Source: Mycobacterium sp. PSTR-4-N
GTDB lineage: Bacteria; Actinomycetota; Actinomycetes; Mycobacteriales; Mycobacteriaceae
NCBI RefSeq assembly: GCF_022348085.1
Contig: NZ_JAKRFN010000005.1
Coordinates: forward strand, 248,001 to 312,000
DNA length: 64,000 nt
Reading direction: 5' to 3'
Shown here: positions 1-9,981 of the stretch, one piece after another
Position numbering within the stretch: the first letter of the stretch is position 1
Layout of the letters: each line of letters begins with the position of its first letter
Notes under the pieces: model-generated
Told to the model about the DNA's origin: nothing
Databases searched by the model: none
What the model saw: the letters and a program-made list of their open reading frames with translations, nothing else
Program-made: the position numbers and the translations under genes

Positions 1-674
1 ATCAGCACGTAATCCTCGGTGTTCCAGGGCGTGTGGAGATGGCGGGTGCTGACCTCGAGACGGCCCAGCCACTTGATGCTCGCCGCGCCCAGCCAGCCGG
101 ACACCACCACCCGGGCCGGAAAGCCGTGGTCGACGGGGAGGGGCTCCCCGTTCATGGCGATCGCGACGATCGTGTCATCGGCGAGCGCCTTGGCCAGCGG
201 CAGCGGTCTGCGGGCTCGGATCTGGTCGAGGGACTCCGGCATCACTTCGACAGCGTCGTCGGTGAGATCTGCCGGTGCCAGCAGCTCGCGCAGCCGCACC
301 CCGGTCCACTCCGCGGTGCTGATCGCCCCCCGCCCCCACTGAGTGCCCTCGAACGTGTGCTGCACTTCCTGTCCGAACAGTGCGCGGCGATTACCCGCGC
401 ACTCCAAGGTCCGGATCATCGACACGAGGGGAAAGTCGTTGCACAACTGGGCATACGAGTACTCCAGCGGCGTTCGAGCGCCGTCACCGTCGACGCGAAG
501 GGTCCAGGTGCCGGCGTCGATACGGGGTGACGGAGCATGGCTGCGGATGAAGAAGCGGTCGTTGGGTGTGATGTCGCCGAGCATCTGTGTCGGGTTGGTC
601 CCGTAGTCGAGCCCGGTACCGGCGTCTTCCATCAGCTCTGCAGGTGTCGGCTTCACCACCGCGGATTCGCTCAC
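1..674 (-). CDS. Sulfite oxidase-family molybdopterin oxidoreductase (3' end cut by window)
   Basis: The first 224 residues of a sulfite oxidase/YedY-type molybdoenzyme; the C-terminus lies beyond base 1. The motif LECAGNRR (around residue 93) holds the cysteine that ligates molybdenum in this family, and MNGEPLPVDHGFPAR near residue 180 is the typical Moco-domain signature. The segment ends in the family pattern SIKWLGRLEV. The GTG at 674 is chosen because homology begins within about 20 codons and no nearby ATG fits. No Tat signal is visible, so this form is probably cytoplasmic. It is divergent from the methyltransferase at 759. The electron acceptor and substrate cannot be deduced; sulfite is only the family prototype. 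Confidence 0.88.
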   Translation of the reverse strand, partial: MSESAVVKPTPAELMEDAGTGLDYGTNPTQMLGDITPNDRFFIRSHAPSPRIDAGTWTLRVDGDGARTPLEYSYAQLCNDFPLVSMIRTLECAGNRRALFGQEVQHTFEGTQWGRGAISTAEWTGVRLRELLAPADLTDDAVEVMPESLDQIRARRPLPLAKALADDTIVAIAMNGEPLPVDHGFPARVVVSGWLGAASIKWLGRLEVSTRHLHTPWNTEDYVL

Positions 675-758
675 TTCTGCAGGATAGGCCCGTGGCGGAT
701 TTTGCCCAGACGGCAATCATCCTTGCCAGGGGTCTCGGGCGCTGGGCACGCTGAATCG

Positions 759-1568
759 ATGACAGACTCTTCCGGTCGGGCACATCTGCTACCCGACGCT
801 GCGCTCTACGAACGCCTCGGCGAACCGCTGACCGCACAGTGCATTCCCCACGCATTCGAGGCGGTCGGCGGCATCGCTGCCGGCACCGAGGTGCTCGACG
901 TCGCCTCCGGACCGGGCGGTCTGAGCGTGGCCGCGGCCGAGCTCGGTGCCCGCGTCGTGGCCACCGACATCTCCGAGGCCATGGTGGCGCGGGCGGCGCA
1001 GCGACTGGCGCCCCACCCGGCGTGCTCCGCGACCGTCATGGATGCGCAGGCGCTCGACATCGGCGACCACACCGTCGACATCGCCTTCTCGATGTTCGGC
1101 ATCATCAACCTGCCCGAGTGGCGCACCGCCCTGCGGGAAATGGCCCGGGTGACCCGCCCCGGTGGCCGCGGCTGCATCAGCAGCTGGAAGGACCCCCGAA
1201 CAGTCGGCTCGGTAGCGCTACTCGTCGAAGCGATGGCAGAGGTCTTTCCGGAACGCGAGCCGGTACCGCTACCCGAGGGCGTGCTGCTGGCTGCCGACGT
1301 CGATGCGCTGCATCGGGAGATGGCCGGGGCGGGCTTCCGCGACGTCACGGTCCGCCCGGTGCAGCTCACCTGGGCCGGTCCGACCATGGCGAGATTTCGC
1401 GCCGACATCGACGAGGTGTTCGGGTTCCTGCCGCCGTTCACGGGTCTGTCGCCGGAGGAACGCGAACGTCTGACTCCGGCACTGACTGCGGCGGCACAGC
1501 GCCGTGCAGGGGCCGACGGATCGTTGATTGTCGCCACCACGGCGCATCTCGCCGTGGGACGGGTCTGA
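759..1568 (+). CDS. Class I SAM-dependent methyltransferase
   Basis: A 269-residue methyltransferase of the UbiE/Methyltransf_11 type. Motif I VLDVASGPGG is at residues 45-54 and the acidic ribose-binding residue D70 follows in VVATD. The post-motif stretch EMARVTRPGGRG is typical of the fold. The ATG at 759 is preferred; the reading frame stays open upstream to 537, but that extension covers the divergent oxidoreductase gene and has no family similarity. The acceptor substrate is unknown. It is a cytoplasmic enzyme and ends 13 bases before the convergent TetR gene. Confidence 0.85.
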   Translation: MTDSSGRAHLLPDAALYERLGEPLTAQCIPHAFEAVGGIAAGTEVLDVASGPGGLSVAAAELGARVVATDISEAMVARAAQRLAPHPACSATVMDAQALDIGDHTVDIAFSMFGIINLPEWRTALREMARVTRPGGRGCISSWKDPRTVGSVALLVEAMAEVFPEREPVPLPEGVLLAADVDALHREMAGAGFRDVTVRPVQLTWAGPTMARFRADIDEVFGFLPPFTGLSPEERERLTPALTAAAQRRAGADGSLIVATTAHLAVGRV

Positions 1569-1581
1569 CGCCCGCGGCCGA

Positions 1582-2280
1582 TCAGCCCGGGCGGGTCAGC
1601 GGCGCGGGCCAGTCGGCCGGGGCATCCGCCAGCGACGACGTGTCGGGCAGCGGGAGCGTGCACAACGCCGCCGCTTGCTTCGCGTGAATTCCGAAGGTGC
1701 GCAGCAGATGCCGCGCAACCTCGTCGACCGTGGCGTCGGCGTCACGATCGGGTCTTTCTCGCAGCAGTGTGGCCAGGCCGATCAGCGCGCCGCCGGCCAG
1801 CGCAAGTCCCACGTCGGGATCGGCGAGCGTGAAGCGGCCGGCGTCGATGGCCGCGGCGATGTCACGACGAGCGCGAGGAGACAGCCCGTGCTCGGAGAAG
1901 ATCAACGACCCGGCATTGGCCAGCAGCAGTGCCGCCTCCTGCGGTCGATGACGAAACAGCCTGCCGGCAAGGCGGAACCGCGTGACGAAAGCTTCCGCCG
2001 GGTCGCTGATCGACTCGGTGAAGACATCGAGCAGCGCGCCCATCTGGTCGAGAGCGTCGGTCAGGGCCGCTTCGAACAGTTGCTCCTTGCTCTCGAAATG
2101 GTTGTAGAACGACCCCATTCCGACATCGGCGGCCTGGGTGATCTCCAGGATCGGAACCGCGAGTTTGCCTTCGGCGATGAACGTCTGCGCCGCGCGCACC
2201 AGCGCCGCGCGCGTGCGCATCTTGCGCCGCTGGAGCCGGTTGACGGGCTGCTCACCGCCGTCGACCTCGGGCGAATCCAT
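1582..2280 (-). CDS. TetR-family transcriptional regulator
   Basis: A 232-residue TetR repressor. The N-terminal helix-turn-helix contains EITQAADVGMGSFYNHFESK at about residues 46-65, the classic TetR signature. The rest is a helical ligand-binding domain of the usual length. It is divergent from an SDR dehydrogenase at 2424, and the 143-base gap holds two palindromes (2311-2326 and 2388-2404), so autoregulation and repression of the SDR gene are the likely job. The inducer is unknown. Family is certain; target is inferred from position. Confidence 0.88.
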   Translation of the reverse strand: MDSPEVDGGEQPVNRLQRRKMRTRAALVRAAQTFIAEGKLAVPILEITQAADVGMGSFYNHFESKEQLFEAALTDALDQMGALLDVFTESISDPAEAFVTRFRLAGRLFRHRPQEAALLLANAGSLIFSEHGLSPRARRDIAAAIDAGRFTLADPDVGLALAGGALIGLATLLRERPDRDADATVDEVARHLLRTFGIHAKQAAALCTLPLPDTSSLADAPADWPAPLTRPG

Positions 2281-2310
2281 GGAGGCAGGATAGCAGTGAT
2301 GGTCCCAGTC

Positions 2311-2326
2311 CTGAGGAATTCGTCAG
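2311..2326. promoter_or_regulatory. Imperfect palindrome before the TetR gene
   Basis: CTGAGGAATTCGTCAG is an inverted repeat with 7 of 8 arm positions paired. It lies 30 bases upstream of the TetR start codon, where a repressor would cover the promoter. It is a weaker site than the palindrome at 2388-2404 and does not share its sequence, so it may bind a different protein or be chance. Confidence 0.35.
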
Positions 2327-2387
2327 TGCGGTGGCCGCTGCGGACGCGGAATCTTTTCCGTCGTCGATCGCTTGTGCTTGGACACGG

Positions 2388-2404
2388 GGCCGAACAGTTC
2401 GGCC
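2388..2404. promoter_or_regulatory. Perfect palindrome, likely TetR operator
   Basis: GGCCGAACAGTTCGGCC has perfect 8-base arms around a single central A. It ends 19 bases before the SDR ATG at 2424, overlapping the expected promoter or start region. Length and symmetry fit a TetR-dimer operator, and the adjacent divergent gene encodes a TetR protein. The pairing of site with regulator is inference. Confidence 0.6.
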
Positions 2405-2423
2405 ATGAAGGAAAGAGACGGCG

Positions 2424-3170
<747 letters not shown>

Positions 3171-3179
3171 CGCTCGGTG

Positions 3180-4523
3180 CTAATCGACGATGCGGATGAG
3201 CTTCTTGTTCACGAACTCGTCCATCCCGAACCGGCCCAGCTCGCGGCCGAAACCCGAGCGTTTCACACCGCCGAAGGGCAGCTCGGCACCCTCGGCGCCG
3301 ACCGCGTTGACGAACACCATGCCGGCCTCGATCTTGTCGGCGACCCGCTTGGCCTGTTCGCTGTCGGTGGTGAACACGTAGGAGCCCAGCCCGAACGGGG
3401 TGTCGTTGGCGAGTTCGACAGCCTCCTGCTCGTCGGCCACCTTGTACACCGAGGCGACCGGCCCGAAGAGCTCCTCGCGGTAGTCACGCGGCATGTCGGT
3501 GAGCACCCCCGGCGGGAAGTGGGCGCCGTTGCGCTCACCCTCGCTGGTCAGCTGGGCGCCGGCCTCCACCGCTCGCTTCACCTGATCTTCCAGCCGCTCC
3601 GCGGCGGCCACCGACGACAGCGGGGCCAGACCGTCGGCCTTGCCCAGAACCTTCTTGGTGAACTTGTCCAGGAACTCGTCGTAGACGTTCTCGGCGACGA
3701 TGATGCGCTTGGCGGCGTTGCACGCCTGCCCGGTGTTCTCGAAGCGCCCGTCGACCGCTGCCTCCACGGTGGCGTCCAGGTCATCGGTCGACAGCACGAT
3801 GAACGGATCGGAACCGCCGAGCTCCAGCACGACCTTCTTGAGGTTGCGGCCCGCGATCTCCGCGACGGCGGCGCCGGCCCGTTCCGAACCGGTCAACGAC
3901 ACACCCTGGACTCGAGGATCGGCGATCGCGTCGGCGATCTGCTCGTTGGTGGCATAGACGTTGACGTAGGCCCCCTCGGGGAAGCCGGCGTCGCTGAAGA
4001 TCTTCTGCAGCGCCTCAGCCGATTCCGGGCACTGCGGCGCGTGTTTCAGGACGATGGTGTTGCCGATGGTCAGGTTCGGCCCGGCGAAACGGGCCACCTG
4101 GTAGTACGGGTAGTTCCACGGCATGATGCCGAGCAGCACGCCCACCGAGCTCCGCCGGATCAGCGCCGAACCGTCTCCCTCGAGGAGATCGATCGGCTCG
4201 TCGGCGAGGAACTTCTCGGCGTTGTCCGCGTAGTAGGTGTAGATGGCTGCGCTGAACTCCACTTCGCCGACCGACTGGTCCAGCGGTTTGCCCATCTCGC
4301 GCTGGATGATGCGGGCGAGCTCGTCCTTGCGCTCCTCGTGCAGCTCGGCGACCCGGCGGATCAGCGCGGCCCGATCAGCGACCGAGGAGGTCTTCGACCA
4401 CTCGCGGTGCGCCTTATCGGCCGCGGCGATCGCCTGCTCGATCTGCTCGTCGGTGGCCGTCGGGTATTCCTTGACCAACTCGCCGGTGGACGGGTCGACC
4501 ACTGCGTACATAGACGTGCTCAT
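3180..4523 (-). CDS. Aldehyde dehydrogenase, succinate-semialdehyde type (GabD-like)
   Basis: A 447-residue NAD(P)-dependent aldehyde dehydrogenase. The catalytic cysteine is C268 in NTGQACNAAKR and the general base is E234 in LELGGSDPF; MPWNYPYYQ is the cofactor-pocket motif. The short N-terminus and overall sequence resemble the GabD-type succinate semialdehyde dehydrogenases of mycobacteria, which feed GABA or 2-oxoglutarate carbon into succinate. The ATG at 4523 is chosen for the AGGAG ribosome site just upstream; the frame is open further but without family similarity. An amino-acid permease gene starts upstream on the same strand, which fits amine or amino-acid catabolism. Confidence 0.87.
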   Translation of the reverse strand: MSTSMYAVVDPSTGELVKEYPTATDEQIEQAIAAADKAHREWSKTSSVADRAALIRRVAELHEERKDELARIIQREMGKPLDQSVGEVEFSAAIYTYYADNAEKFLADEPIDLLEGDGSALIRRSSVGVLLGIMPWNYPYYQVARFAGPNLTIGNTIVLKHAPQCPESAEALQKIFSDAGFPEGAYVNVYATNEQIADAIADPRVQGVSLTGSERAGAAVAEIAGRNLKKVVLELGGSDPFIVLSTDDLDATVEAAVDGRFENTGQACNAAKRIIVAENVYDEFLDKFTKKVLGKADGLAPLSSVAAAERLEDQVKRAVEAGAQLTSEGERNGAHFPPGVLTDMPRDYREELFGPVASVYKVADEQEAVELANDTPFGLGSYVFTTDSEQAKRVADKIEAGMVFVNAVGAEGAELPFGGVKRSGFGRELGRFGMDEFVNKKLIRIVD

Positions 4524-4588
4524 CGACAGTTCGCTCCTCAAAGATCGGGCTCGTTGAACGGGCCGAGTACAAGCCGTGCGCCGCCAGT

Positions 4589-6001
4589 CTAGGTCGCGGT
4601 GTTCCGGGGCGGGTTGACTTCGTCGGCGTCGGGTATCGGCTCGCCCATGTTGACCGTCAGCGGCCGCCGCAAGAAGCGCGTAAGCCACAGCAGCACAACG
4701 ATTCCGATGGCGAACCAGATGATTCCGTACCGGGTGGACTCGGGCGACAGGTAGAGCCAGAGCAGCACCGTGGCCGCGACACCGACACCGGGCAGGACGA
4801 CGTTGCGGAAGATCTGGCCGGCGCCGCTGACCTCACGGCGGCGGTAGGCGAAGTAGACGATCACGGTCAGGTTGACGAACGTGAAGGCGATGAGCGCGCC
4901 GAAGTTGATCAGCGAGGCGACGAAATCGAGGTTGAACGCAATCGCCAGCAGCGACACCAGACCCACGAAGATGATCGCGTAGGACGGCGTCTGGAAGCTC
5001 GGGTGCAGGTACCCGAAGAAGCGTCCGACGGGGCCGCGACCGTTGCGCCCCATCACGTACAGCAGACGCGACACCGACGCGTGTGACGCGAGGCTGGAAG
5101 CCACCGTGGCCGCGAACGCCGCCGCGGTCAGCAGGATCTTGAACAGATGCCCACCGACGTTGAACGCGATTTCTGGCAGCGCACTGTTCTCCAGCGACTC
5201 CTGGCTGAAGTTCGACACGTCCGGGAACAGCGACTGGGTGAAGAAGGCGGCGACGAAGAAGATGGCGCCACCGATGAGCAGCGCCAGCAGGATCGCCTTC
5301 GGCACTGTCGACGCATCCTTGGCTTCCTCGGTGTACATCGTGATCGCGTCGAACCCGATGAACGAGAACGCCACGATCGTCGCGCCGGTGATCACCAAGT
5401 CGAGATGCACACCCTCGTGCCACAGCGGCTTGGTCGAGAACAACGTCCCGTTACCAGCGCCGTCCATCAGGGACTTGGCGGCCAGGATCAGGAACACCCC
5501 GATCAGCACCACCTCGAACACCACCAGCAGCATGTTCACCCGCGACGTGTTGGTCATGCTGAACAGACACATCCCGGTGATCGCGGCGACGTAGACGACG
5601 ACGAACAGCCACTGCGGGGCATCGGGGAAGAACGAGTACATGTAGCTGCGGATGATCAGCGCGTTCACCAGCGGGAGCAGCAGGTAGTCGAGCAGCGCGG
5701 CCCACCCGATGAGGAAGCCGAAGTTGGGGCTGATCGTCGCCGAGGTGTACGTGTACGCCGAACCGGCCGAGGGAAACACCGTCGTCATCCGGCCGTAGCT
5801 GATCGCGGTGAAAGCCATGACCACCAGCGCGAAGACATAGGCGGTCGGAACCACGCCGCCGGTTTCGTCGGAGACGATGCCGAACGTGTCGAACACGACC
5901 GTCGGGGTCATGTAACCCAGCCCGAGGAACACGATCGCCCAGAGACCCAGGGTGCGGGCCAGCGCGGGAGAACCCGAGGAGCCGGAGGCTGACTGAGTCA
6001 T
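4589..6001 (-). CDS. APC-family amino acid permease
   Basis: A 470-residue membrane transporter with about 12 hydrophobic helices, of the amino acid-polyamine-organocation superfamily. The first helix carries LGLWAIVFLGLGYMTPTVVF, and a conserved IGFDAITMYTEEAKD segment marks the family. It imports an amino acid or amine by proton symport or exchange across the inner membrane; the substrate cannot be read from sequence. The ATG at 6001 follows a GGTGGCACC leader and gives a normal N-terminus. It is divergent from a universal stress protein, an arrangement that suggests shared control, and may be read with the aldehyde dehydrogenase 65 bases downstream. Confidence 0.87.
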   Translation of the reverse strand: MTQSASGSSGSPALARTLGLWAIVFLGLGYMTPTVVFDTFGIVSDETGGVVPTAYVFALVVMAFTAISYGRMTTVFPSAGSAYTYTSATISPNFGFLIGWAALLDYLLLPLVNALIIRSYMYSFFPDAPQWLFVVVYVAAITGMCLFSMTNTSRVNMLLVVFEVVLIGVFLILAAKSLMDGAGNGTLFSTKPLWHEGVHLDLVITGATIVAFSFIGFDAITMYTEEAKDASTVPKAILLALLIGGAIFFVAAFFTQSLFPDVSNFSQESLENSALPEIAFNVGGHLFKILLTAAAFAATVASSLASHASVSRLLYVMGRNGRGPVGRFFGYLHPSFQTPSYAIIFVGLVSLLAIAFNLDFVASLINFGALIAFTFVNLTVIVYFAYRRREVSGAGQIFRNVVLPGVGVAATVLLWLYLSPESTRYGIIWFAIGIVVLLWLTRFLRRPLTVNMGEPIPDADEVNPPRNTAT

Positions 6002-6082
6002 GGTGGCACCGCCATCTCGCTGGTGGAAAAAGGTACTCACGGGGCTTACCACAACCTCGGCGGTTCTGTACCGTGACCAGCC

Positions 6083-6943
6083 ATGCGATATGTCGTCGGG
6101 TACGGTCCGCGTCAGCGCGGCGTCGACGGAGTGAACGTCGCGGCCACCCTGGCGCGCTCCTCCGGAGCCACCCTCGATCTCGTGTCGGTGCTGCCCAGCG
6201 ATGCACCGACGTTCCAGCGGTATTCCCCTGACCAGGCCTTCAACGCCGAGCTCGATGAGCAGGCCCGAGAATGGTTGCGCGACGGCCTGTCGCGGGTCCC
6301 CGACGGCGTGACCGCCGACGCCACGGTGCAGCGCGCCGACTCGATCACCCAGGGGCTGCTCGATGCGGCCACCGACCCCGACCGCGGCGAGGCCGGGCTC
6401 ATCGTGGTCGGTACCTATCACCGCGTGCGGAGCGGCCGGTTCGGTCTGGGCAGCCTCGCCGATGCACTGCTGCACGCCTCTCCGGTGCCGGTCGCCCTCG
6501 CGCCGGCTCAGTACCGAGCGCAGCCCGGGGTCTCTCGCATCACCTGCGCCGTCGGGCTGCGGCCGGGCAACGAGGTGCTGTTCGACAACGCCGTCCGGCT
6601 GGCCGGCGAATGGCGGGTTCCGCTGCGCTTGATGTCGCTGGTGGCACTCGACGAGGACGTGCGAGGCGACGGCGACGAATGGACCCGCGCTGCGCAGGAA
6701 CACGCGGCCCGGCTGGTCGCCGAGGCACACCAGCGGTTACCGGCCGAGTGCCCGGTCACCAGCATCGTCGGTCGGGGGCGCTCGCTGGAAGACGCCGTCG
6801 AGGGCGTCGAGTTCTCCGACAGCGAGGTCGTGCTGGTGGGGTCGAGCCGGCTGGCCGCGCCCCGGCGACTGTTCCTCGGCCGGTCGGCCGCCAAGATCCT
6901 GCGAGCGTTGCCGGTACCGTTGATCGTCTGGCCGAGGGACTGA
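6083..6943 (+). CDS. Universal stress protein, tandem UspA domains
   Basis: A 286-residue protein with two UspA folds. Domain 1 (about 1-140) ends in the nucleotide-binding pattern VVGTYHRVRSGRFGLGSLAD, close to the G2xG9xGS/T loop. Domain 2 (about 150-286) has VLVGSSRLAAPRRLFLGRSA. Such tandem proteins are common in mycobacteria and often bind ATP or cAMP. It is divergent from the permease gene, so it may tie transport or amine use to stress or energy state; this is inference. The start ATG begins the domain directly (MRYVVGYG). Confidence 0.85.
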   Translation: MRYVVGYGPRQRGVDGVNVAATLARSSGATLDLVSVLPSDAPTFQRYSPDQAFNAELDEQAREWLRDGLSRVPDGVTADATVQRADSITQGLLDAATDPDRGEAGLIVVGTYHRVRSGRFGLGSLADALLHASPVPVALAPAQYRAQPGVSRITCAVGLRPGNEVLFDNAVRLAGEWRVPLRLMSLVALDEDVRGDGDEWTRAAQEHAARLVAEAHQRLPAECPVTSIVGRGRSLEDAVEGVEFSDSEVVLVGSSRLAAPRRLFLGRSAAKILRALPVPLIVWPRD

Positions 6944-7015
6944 CCGGACCGATTCGCCGACGAAAACGCCGCCGAGCGCCCATGCTGTTTATTGACGCTC
7001 AAGCAAAGGGTGGCA

Positions 7016-9940
7016 ATGGTGGGCACCGGTCGATGTCTGGCGTATCTCGTCGCTTTCCCGATGGCCTACAGCCTGGCGATAGTGGCAGGGCGTGCCACGC
7101 GGCTCGGCGGTGACGAGATCTCACTGGTGTGGCCGGCCGCCGCCGTGGCCACCATCTGGCTCCTCGCGACCCGGTCGTGCCGAGCACAACAGCGTGGCGC
7201 GCACGTCGCCCTGCTGGTCGCTCTCACCTTCGTCGTGAACCTGGCCACCGGTGCGGCGGTGCCGCTCGCCGCCTGGTTCGTGCTGGTCAATCTGGTGCTC
7301 GCCGCGGTGACGGTGGCGGTGCTGACGCGCGGCGGACGGGTGGCGTCCCTGCGAGATCCGGGTGACCTCGCCCGTCTGGTCGTAGCTGTGGTCGTCGGCA
7401 CCAGCGCCGCGGCGGTGTTGGCCGCCGGATACTTCCGAGTCGTCGAGGGCGACTCTTTCGGGGAGACGTTCGCGCTGTTCGCCGTTCGCAACGGCGCCTC
7501 GGTGCTGTTGGGCGTCTCGATCTGGCTGCGCGCCAAGGAAATCACCTGGGCGTGGCCGCGCTTCACCGTTCGAGGTCTTCCGGAAGCGATCGCAGTGACA
7601 TGCACCGCCGTCGTCACCTTCGTATATGCCTTCTGGCTGAACACCGGCGTCCCGATCGCGTTCATCGTGCTGGTGCCTGCGGTCTGGTTGGCGCTGCGCT
7701 ACAGCACCACGGTGGCGACGACCTTCCTCATGATCGCGGGCGCCTGGATCGTCGGCGCCACCTTGCGCAACAGGGGCGCGCTGATCGTCCCCGACGTCGA
7801 GTTGCGCGCGCTGCTCGCGCAGGCCATGGTCATCAGCCTGACCGTCGTGGTGCTGACCCTCGCGCTCTACCGCGACTCCCGCGCGCGGTTGATCGCGGAG
7901 CTCTCCCGGGCGCGCGACGCGGCGGACCGCACGTCGGAGCTCCTCGGTGCGGTTCTCGACAGCATCCACGACAGCGTGGTGCTCACCGATGCCGACGGCG
8001 ACGTCGTCGTGAAGAACTCTCGAGCCGTGTCGTCGGGTCACATCGACGACATCGCGCAGGCCGTTCGGGACGCCGGGACCGGTGTCGCCGGTAAGCGGGA
8101 TCTCGTGATCGAGGCGCAGAACCGGGTCATCGAATTGACCACCGCCCCATTGGCGCTGCGGCCGGCCTTCACCGTCGCCGCCTTCCGGGACGTCACCGAG
8201 GAACGGCAGCACGCCGAGCAACTGCGGGCGGCGCATGATCTGTTCGCCGGGGTCTTGGAGGCGGCATACGAGCAGGCGATCATCGGCACCGACGCGGCAG
8301 GGCGGATCACGGTGTTCAACCACGGCGCCGAACGGTTGCTGGGGTGGTCTGCCGCGGAGATGATCGGACGCTCTCCGATCGTGTTCCACCACCTGCCCGA
8401 GGTACAGGAGAGGGCGGCCGAGCTCGGCATCGCCCGGGCGCAGGACGTCTTCCTCCAGCACCTCACCCCGCGGACCGCCGACGTCCGGGAGTGGACCTAT
8501 GTCCGCCGCGACGGCAGCCGAGTGCCCGTGAGCATGGCCATCTCTCAGATGACCGACCGCGACGGCGGATGTGTCGGCTACATCGGCGTGGCCACGGACA
8601 TCACCGAGCGCAAGGCCGTAGAAGCCGAGCTCACACATCTGGCCTCGCACGATCCGTTGACCGGCCTCGCCAACCGCGCGCTGTTCATGGAGCGCGTGGA
8701 AGCGGCTCTGACAGCTGCCGGCCGCGCCGAGGCGACCGGAGTCGGATTGATCTTCCTCGACCTCGACGGGTTCAAGGCCGTCAACGACACCTGGGGGCAC
8801 GCCTGCGGCGACGAGGTACTCAAAACCGTTGCCGAACGGTTGACTTCGGTGAGCCGATCGGAGGACACCGCCGCGCGCCTGGGAGGCGACGAGTTCGCGG
8901 TGCTCTGCCCGCAGGTGCGCGATGCGGAGGCCCTACGCCGTGCTGCCGAACGCATCAGAGCAGAATTGCGCCGACCGGTGACGCTGGGGAACGGGCGGAT
9001 CTACGACCAGCTGTCGGTCAGTGTCGGGGTCGCGCTCGCCGAACCGGGGTGCGAGGGAGAGACGCTGCTGCAGCGCGCCGACAAGCTGATGTACTCCGCC
9101 AAGCGCCACGGCAAAGACTGTGTCGCCATCAGCGGCGATGTCCCTCGAGCGCCTTTCCCGCGGCAGGACTCACAGCTGCAATCCGAACTGTCCCGCGCCC
9201 TGGACCGCGACGAGCTCGCAGTGCACTTCCAACCGATCGTGAACCTGGACACCGCGAAAAACGTTGCAGCAGAGGCATTGCTGCGGTGGCAACACCCCGA
9301 CCGGGGGTTGTTGTTGCCCGGGGACTTCCTGACGATGGCCGAAGCGTCGGTCCTGATGCCGGCGATCGGTCGCAGGGTGCTCGGTGAGGCGTGTCACCAG
9401 GCCGTGTCGTGGACCGGCTGCTGGTCCGAGGCCGCGGTCCACGTCAACGTCTCGGGCCGTCAACTCGAACGCGGCGACCTACGCAGCGATGTCCTGTCCG
9501 CGCTGCAGGTGAGCGGCCTCGACCCGCACCGGCTCGTGCTCGAGCTGACCGAGACACACGCCGGTCATGCCGCCCGTTCTCTGTGCGGGGACCTGGAGGC
9601 ACTGCGGGAACTGGGAGTGCAGATCGCGATCGACGACGTCGGTACCGGTTTCAACGGCCTGCAGAAATTGGTGGACTATCCGTTCGACATCATCAAGATC
9701 AGCAGGCAGTTCATCGCAGGGATGCTCGACGACAAGCGGTGTGCGATGTTCACCCGGGCGATCGTCGAGCTCGGTCCCCGTGTCGGGATGACCGTGATCG
9801 CCGAGGGCATCGAGCGGCCCGAACAACGCGACCGTCTACTCGAATGGGGGTGTGCACGAGGGCAGGGTTTCCTCTTCGGGCGCGCCGGCTCGGACATCGA
9901 TGGAATCAAATCGCCCGCAATGCTGTTTGACCCTGCGTAG
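7016..9940 (+). CDS. Membrane-anchored PAS-GGDEF-EAL c-di-GMP enzyme
   Basis: A 974-residue dual cyclic-di-GMP enzyme. Residues 1 to about 300 form a MASE1-like block of about eight membrane helices; a PAS sensor follows (about 410-535), then GGDEF (RLGGDEF near 622) and EAL (EALLRW near 751). An RSED inhibitory I-site sits five residues before GGDEF. EAL catalytic residues are retained: N in VNVSG, E in ELTE, DD in DDVGTG, K in IKIS, E in AEGIE and Q in RGQGF; the usual KID is KIS here. Both synthesis and hydrolysis are therefore possible. The ATG at 7016 is chosen because AAAGGG lies five bases before it; a TTG at 6992 is the alternative. Confidence 0.9.
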   Translation: MVGTGRCLAYLVAFPMAYSLAIVAGRATRLGGDEISLVWPAAAVATIWLLATRSCRAQQRGAHVALLVALTFVVNLATGAAVPLAAWFVLVNLVLAAVTVAVLTRGGRVASLRDPGDLARLVVAVVVGTSAAAVLAAGYFRVVEGDSFGETFALFAVRNGASVLLGVSIWLRAKEITWAWPRFTVRGLPEAIAVTCTAVVTFVYAFWLNTGVPIAFIVLVPAVWLALRYSTTVATTFLMIAGAWIVGATLRNRGALIVPDVELRALLAQAMVISLTVVVLTLALYRDSRARLIAELSRARDAADRTSELLGAVLDSIHDSVVLTDADGDVVVKNSRAVSSGHIDDIAQAVRDAGTGVAGKRDLVIEAQNRVIELTTAPLALRPAFTVAAFRDVTEERQHAEQLRAAHDLFAGVLEAAYEQAIIGTDAAGRITVFNHGAERLLGWSAAEMIGRSPIVFHHLPEVQERAAELGIARAQDVFLQHLTPRTADVREWTYVRRDGSRVPVSMAISQMTDRDGGCVGYIGVATDITERKAVEAELTHLASHDPLTGLANRALFMERVEAALTAAGRAEATGVGLIFLDLDGFKAVNDTWGHACGDEVLKTVAERLTSVSRSEDTAARLGGDEFAVLCPQVRDAEALRRAAERIRAELRRPVTLGNGRIYDQLSVSVGVALAEPGCEGETLLQRADKLMYSAKRHGKDCVAISGDVPRAPFPRQDSQLQSELSRALDRDELAVHFQPIVNLDTAKNVAAEALLRWQHPDRGLLLPGDFLTMAEASVLMPAIGRRVLGEACHQAVSWTGCWSEAAVHVNVSGRQLERGDLRSDVLSALQVSGLDPHRLVLELTETHAGHAARSLCGDLEALRELGVQIAIDDVGTGFNGLQKLVDYPFDIIKISRQFIAGMLDDKRCAMFTRAIVELGPRVGMTVIAEGIERPEQRDRLLEWGCARGQGFLFGRAGSDIDGIKSPAMLFDPA

Positions 9941-9981
9941 GCGGCACCACCGCCCAGCAGAGACGACAAGAGGCGATAGCA

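Noticed and set aside
7121..8800. Minus-strand open frame of about 560 codons within the c-di-GMP enzyme gene
   Set aside because: It is a mirror of the PAS/GGDEF coding sequence with no recognisable motif and no plausible start region.
9650..9720. EAL domain called degenerate because KID is KIS
   Set aside because: The catalytic Lys and all metal-ligand residues are present; the changed Asp is not a metal ligand, so activity remains possible.
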